Positions 35,403-37,024 of a stretch of 37,024 bases of DNA are shown here, piece after piece (position 1 is the first letter of the stretch; each line of letters opens with the position of its first letter). The position numbers and the translations under genes are program-made. Under the pieces are notes generated by a model, which was not told the origin of the DNA, did not search any database, and worked only from the letters and a program-made list of their open reading frames with translations. The DNA comes from JBFHIJ01 sp041596515 (GTDB lineage Bacteria > Bacteroidota > Ignavibacteria > Kapaibacteriales > UBA2268): positions 1 through 37,024 of the forward strand of contig JBFHIJ010000027.1 of assembly GCA_041596515.1 (NCBI GenBank). The letters are read 5' to 3'.

Positions 35403-35848
35403 AAGTCCTCTACTTCGTAATTATTTAAATACTATATAGATCTATAGCTATATATAATATAAACACAATAACAATGACTATACAATAATTATATTATTGG
35501 AAATTTATATTTAATGGGAGAATCTTTCTAGGATTTGTAGTACTGTTTAATCAATATGATGGAACTTAAATTGAAGGTTATCACTGCCGATATGCTTTAC
35601 ACAGCCGAACACTTGCGAATATCGTAAAAGAAAATGAAGCAGGGATAAGCTCTTAGTTTGTTCCTGTTTTGTACGTCTGTGTTATCTATTTACTGACTGA
35701 AATTCCACTAAACTTAATGCAAAGTCTACATAGCGAGTCATGGCAAATGTGGAATCAGTAGTTAGCTTGATATAATTATGAAGTAGTTACGATTCTAACA
35801 AATTCGCTCGTCTCCCCTCCAGCTTTACATAATGTTCAATAAAATCAA
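35403..35848. other. Intergenic region, no recognisable gene
   Basis: About 450 AT-rich bases between aqpZ and the DUF3781 gene. It should contain the aqpZ promoter. A 23-codon frame at 35556-35627 is too short and lacks a ribosome site. No repeat or hairpin of note was seen. Confidence 0.5.
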
Positions 35849-36118
35849 TCAGACTTTGCATTTTTCTAACCTGTTAACAGTAATTACTCTAAAAGTATAG
35901 GAATTGACGGTAATACAAATATTCTTTTCAGCATTGCTTATATAATAATTTTTGCCTGATTTGGAATAATCTTTGGCTGCCGTTTGACAAAGTGTTTCAT
36001 GTATCAAGCTTTCAATCTGTGTTTTTGTCAAATCAGTAGAAAGCTTTTTATTTATCCTTCCGTAAACCAGCTCAGTGTAGCAGATGTTCTCTATAATTTT
36101 TTGTTTTGTTGATTCCAT
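35849..36118 (-). CDS. DUF3781-family protein
   Basis: An 89-residue protein. The pattern ICYTELVYGRINKKL, then a middle helix (IESLIHETL), then KSGKNYYISNAEKNICITV and YTFRVITVNRL, fits the DUF3781 family of small uncharacterised proteins, in which a GKNYYI/GKNWYI strand is typical. The function is unknown. It starts at 36118 and lies 79 nt downstream of the IS-truncated gene on the same strand. Confidence 0.7.
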   Translation of the reverse strand: MESTKQKIIENICYTELVYGRINKKLSTDLTKTQIESLIHETLCQTAAKDYSKSGKNYYISNAEKNICITVNSYTFRVITVNRLEKCKV

Positions 36119-36197
36119 ATAAAGGTAATTTAGTAATTCTTGGTGGAAAATTAGTTTAAGAAACTGCTTCTGTTTATAAATGATGTATCAATTTACC

Positions 36198-36890
36198 TTA
36201 CTCAATGCCTAACCCATGCTTCTCTAACAGCTCATGGATACTGTCAGACCAATTCCCATTGTCCCAGTTACTTTTTCTTAGCTGTAAGATTTCTTTTACT
36301 CTTTTGTCAGTTTCAGGATTTTTAAAAGACAAAAGTGTTTTAGAGATATGAAATATATCATATTTAGAAGTATTTACTCGTAATCTGCTCAGTAAATTAT
36401 CAGTTATCTGTGAAAGATAATTCGACTCTATGCAGTCAAGAAATGGTTTAAGTTCAAGAAAATCAGCCGATAATACATTTTTATTACAAATTGTAATTAA
36501 CTTTTCAGCATCATGAATAGCGATAGATTGAAGCATCAAAGGAAGAATTAATTCATCTGTTCCATAATTATAGTCAATTTCAATTAGATTGAATTTATCA
36601 TCTGAAAGTAGACCCTTCACAAATGACTCAGATGCCTTTTCAGGATTCTGAGCAATAAATTTCTTAGTTATTGTATAATCAATTGTCTTTTTTTCTTCCC
36701 AAATCTTTATGATTAGATCTTTGTATAAAGGACAGTAATTTTTGATTAGAGCTTCGTCTAACTTTGTTATTTGTTCTAATGTGCAGCTAGGGTAAATTTC
36801 AGACAAAACATCTAAGGCGGCTTCATCTTGGAAGCTAGCAAGAGCAATGAAATAATCTAGAGATTTTTCTTCTGATTTAAAGCTATGTAA
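36198..36890 (-). pseudogene. Helical protein gene truncated at its 5' end by an IS element
   Basis: The frame encodes an all-helical protein, possibly HEAT/ARM-like, with no recognised family. From TTG at 36806 it has 202 residues, but the reading frame continues upstream with protein-like sequence (SLDYFIALASFQDEAALDVL) without any ATG. It runs into the end of an IS3-family element at about 36891. The true start was therefore lost to the insertion. Whether an in-frame TTG is still used is unknown. It lies upstream of the DUF3781 gene and may once have been co-transcribed with it. Confidence 0.75.
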
Positions 36891-36891
36891 C

Positions 36892-37024
36892 GTCCTAAAA
36901 TAAGTTGACAGATTTAATTATCAAAATAATCCCTGGTAAAATTTTTATCGGGGATTTTATGTATATACTCTGGAGTCATCATCTTTAAAGCTAAGTGAGG
37001 TCTATAAGTATTATAAAGTTCAAT
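36892..37024 (-). mobile_element. End of an IS3-family insertion sequence, partial
   Basis: The window ends inside an insertion sequence. The minus strand encodes the transposase C-terminus, and the stretch GTCCTAAAATAAGTTGACA at 36892-36910 is the probable terminal inverted repeat. The opposite end and the target-site duplication are outside the window. Confidence 0.8.
36914..37024 (-). CDS. IS3-family transposase (OrfB), C-terminal 36 residues
   Basis: The visible part starts IELYNTYRPHLALKMMTPEY and ends DYFDN before a TAA at 36914-36916. The pattern YNxxRPHxxLxxxTPE is typical for the end of the DDE integrase domain of IS3/IS150-group transposases, just after the catalytic Glu. The N-terminal part is beyond the right edge. 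Confidence 0.88.
   Translation of the reverse strand: MELYNTYRPHLALKMMTPEYIHKIPDKNFTRDYFDN

Noticed and set aside
35556..35627. 23-codon plus-strand frame in the aqpZ-DUF3781 spacer
   Set aside because: Too short, without a ribosome site or hydrophobic or other recognisable pattern.

Overview
The window is AT-rich DNA that looks like a member of the Bacteroidota/FCB group. The evidence is two secreted proteins with C-terminal type IX secretion (T9SS type A) sorting domains, a TonB-dependent receptor with a carboxypeptidase-regulatory-like N-terminal domain, a membrane-bound LytTR regulator, many Sec and lipoprotein signals, and several upstream regions with the Bacteroidota-type -7 box TAnnTTTG. 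A deep lineage such as Ignavibacteria or Kapabacteria is possible but cannot be settled from sequence reading alone. No rRNA, CRISPR array or prophage is visible.

Layout, left to right. (1) 1-1000: the 5' end of an exported protein gene on the minus strand, then two identical tRNA-Gly(GCC) genes with a clear terminator. (2) 1030-2433: lpdA, dihydrolipoyl dehydrogenase. (3) 2629-8444: a tightly packed three-gene sensory operon, made of a Cache-domain lipoprotein, a 1193-residue hybrid histidine kinase with two cysteine-cluster PAS domains, and a REC-histidine kinase. (4) 8556-10200: an exported C1 cysteine peptidase, an unannotated 48-residue membrane peptide and a GC-rich palindromic element. 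(5) 10661-14316: ftsY, an Nramp (mntH-type) metal transporter, a class I glutamine amidotransferase and a cysteine-less AhpD/CMD-fold protein. (6) 14499-18780: an M1 aminopeptidase lipoprotein, a nitroreductase fused to a helical domain, a methyltransferase, and a 204-bp copy of the peptidase gene's 3' end. (7) 18819-21160: a flavin oxidoreductase of the nitronate monooxygenase/FabK type with an added cysteine cluster, and the LytTR membrane regulator. Possible LytTR operators lie between them and upstream of the regulator. (8) 21748-29784: a CotH-kinase/lamin-tail T9SS cargo, a divergent short-chain dehydrogenase and a 1478-residue sortilin/BNR-repeat T9SS cargo. (9) 29925-34182: a serine beta-lactamase-family hydrolase and a TonB-dependent receptor. 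(10) 34713-37024: aqpZ, a DUF3781 protein, and a gene cut at its 5' end by an IS3-family element that runs off the window.

The genes are mostly independent short units, many closed by strong hairpin terminators, several of which share the stem sequence AAAGCTGC. Much of the content concerns the cell envelope and outside (peptidases, T9SS cargo, receptor, lipoproteins, aquaporin, metal import) or signal sensing. The most notable points are the helically phased direct-repeat array next to the LytTR gene with a related pair upstream of that gene, the duplicated peptidase tail, the GC-rich palindromic element, the IS-truncated gene, and the unusual domain combinations in the kinase, nitroreductase and flavin oxidoreductase genes.
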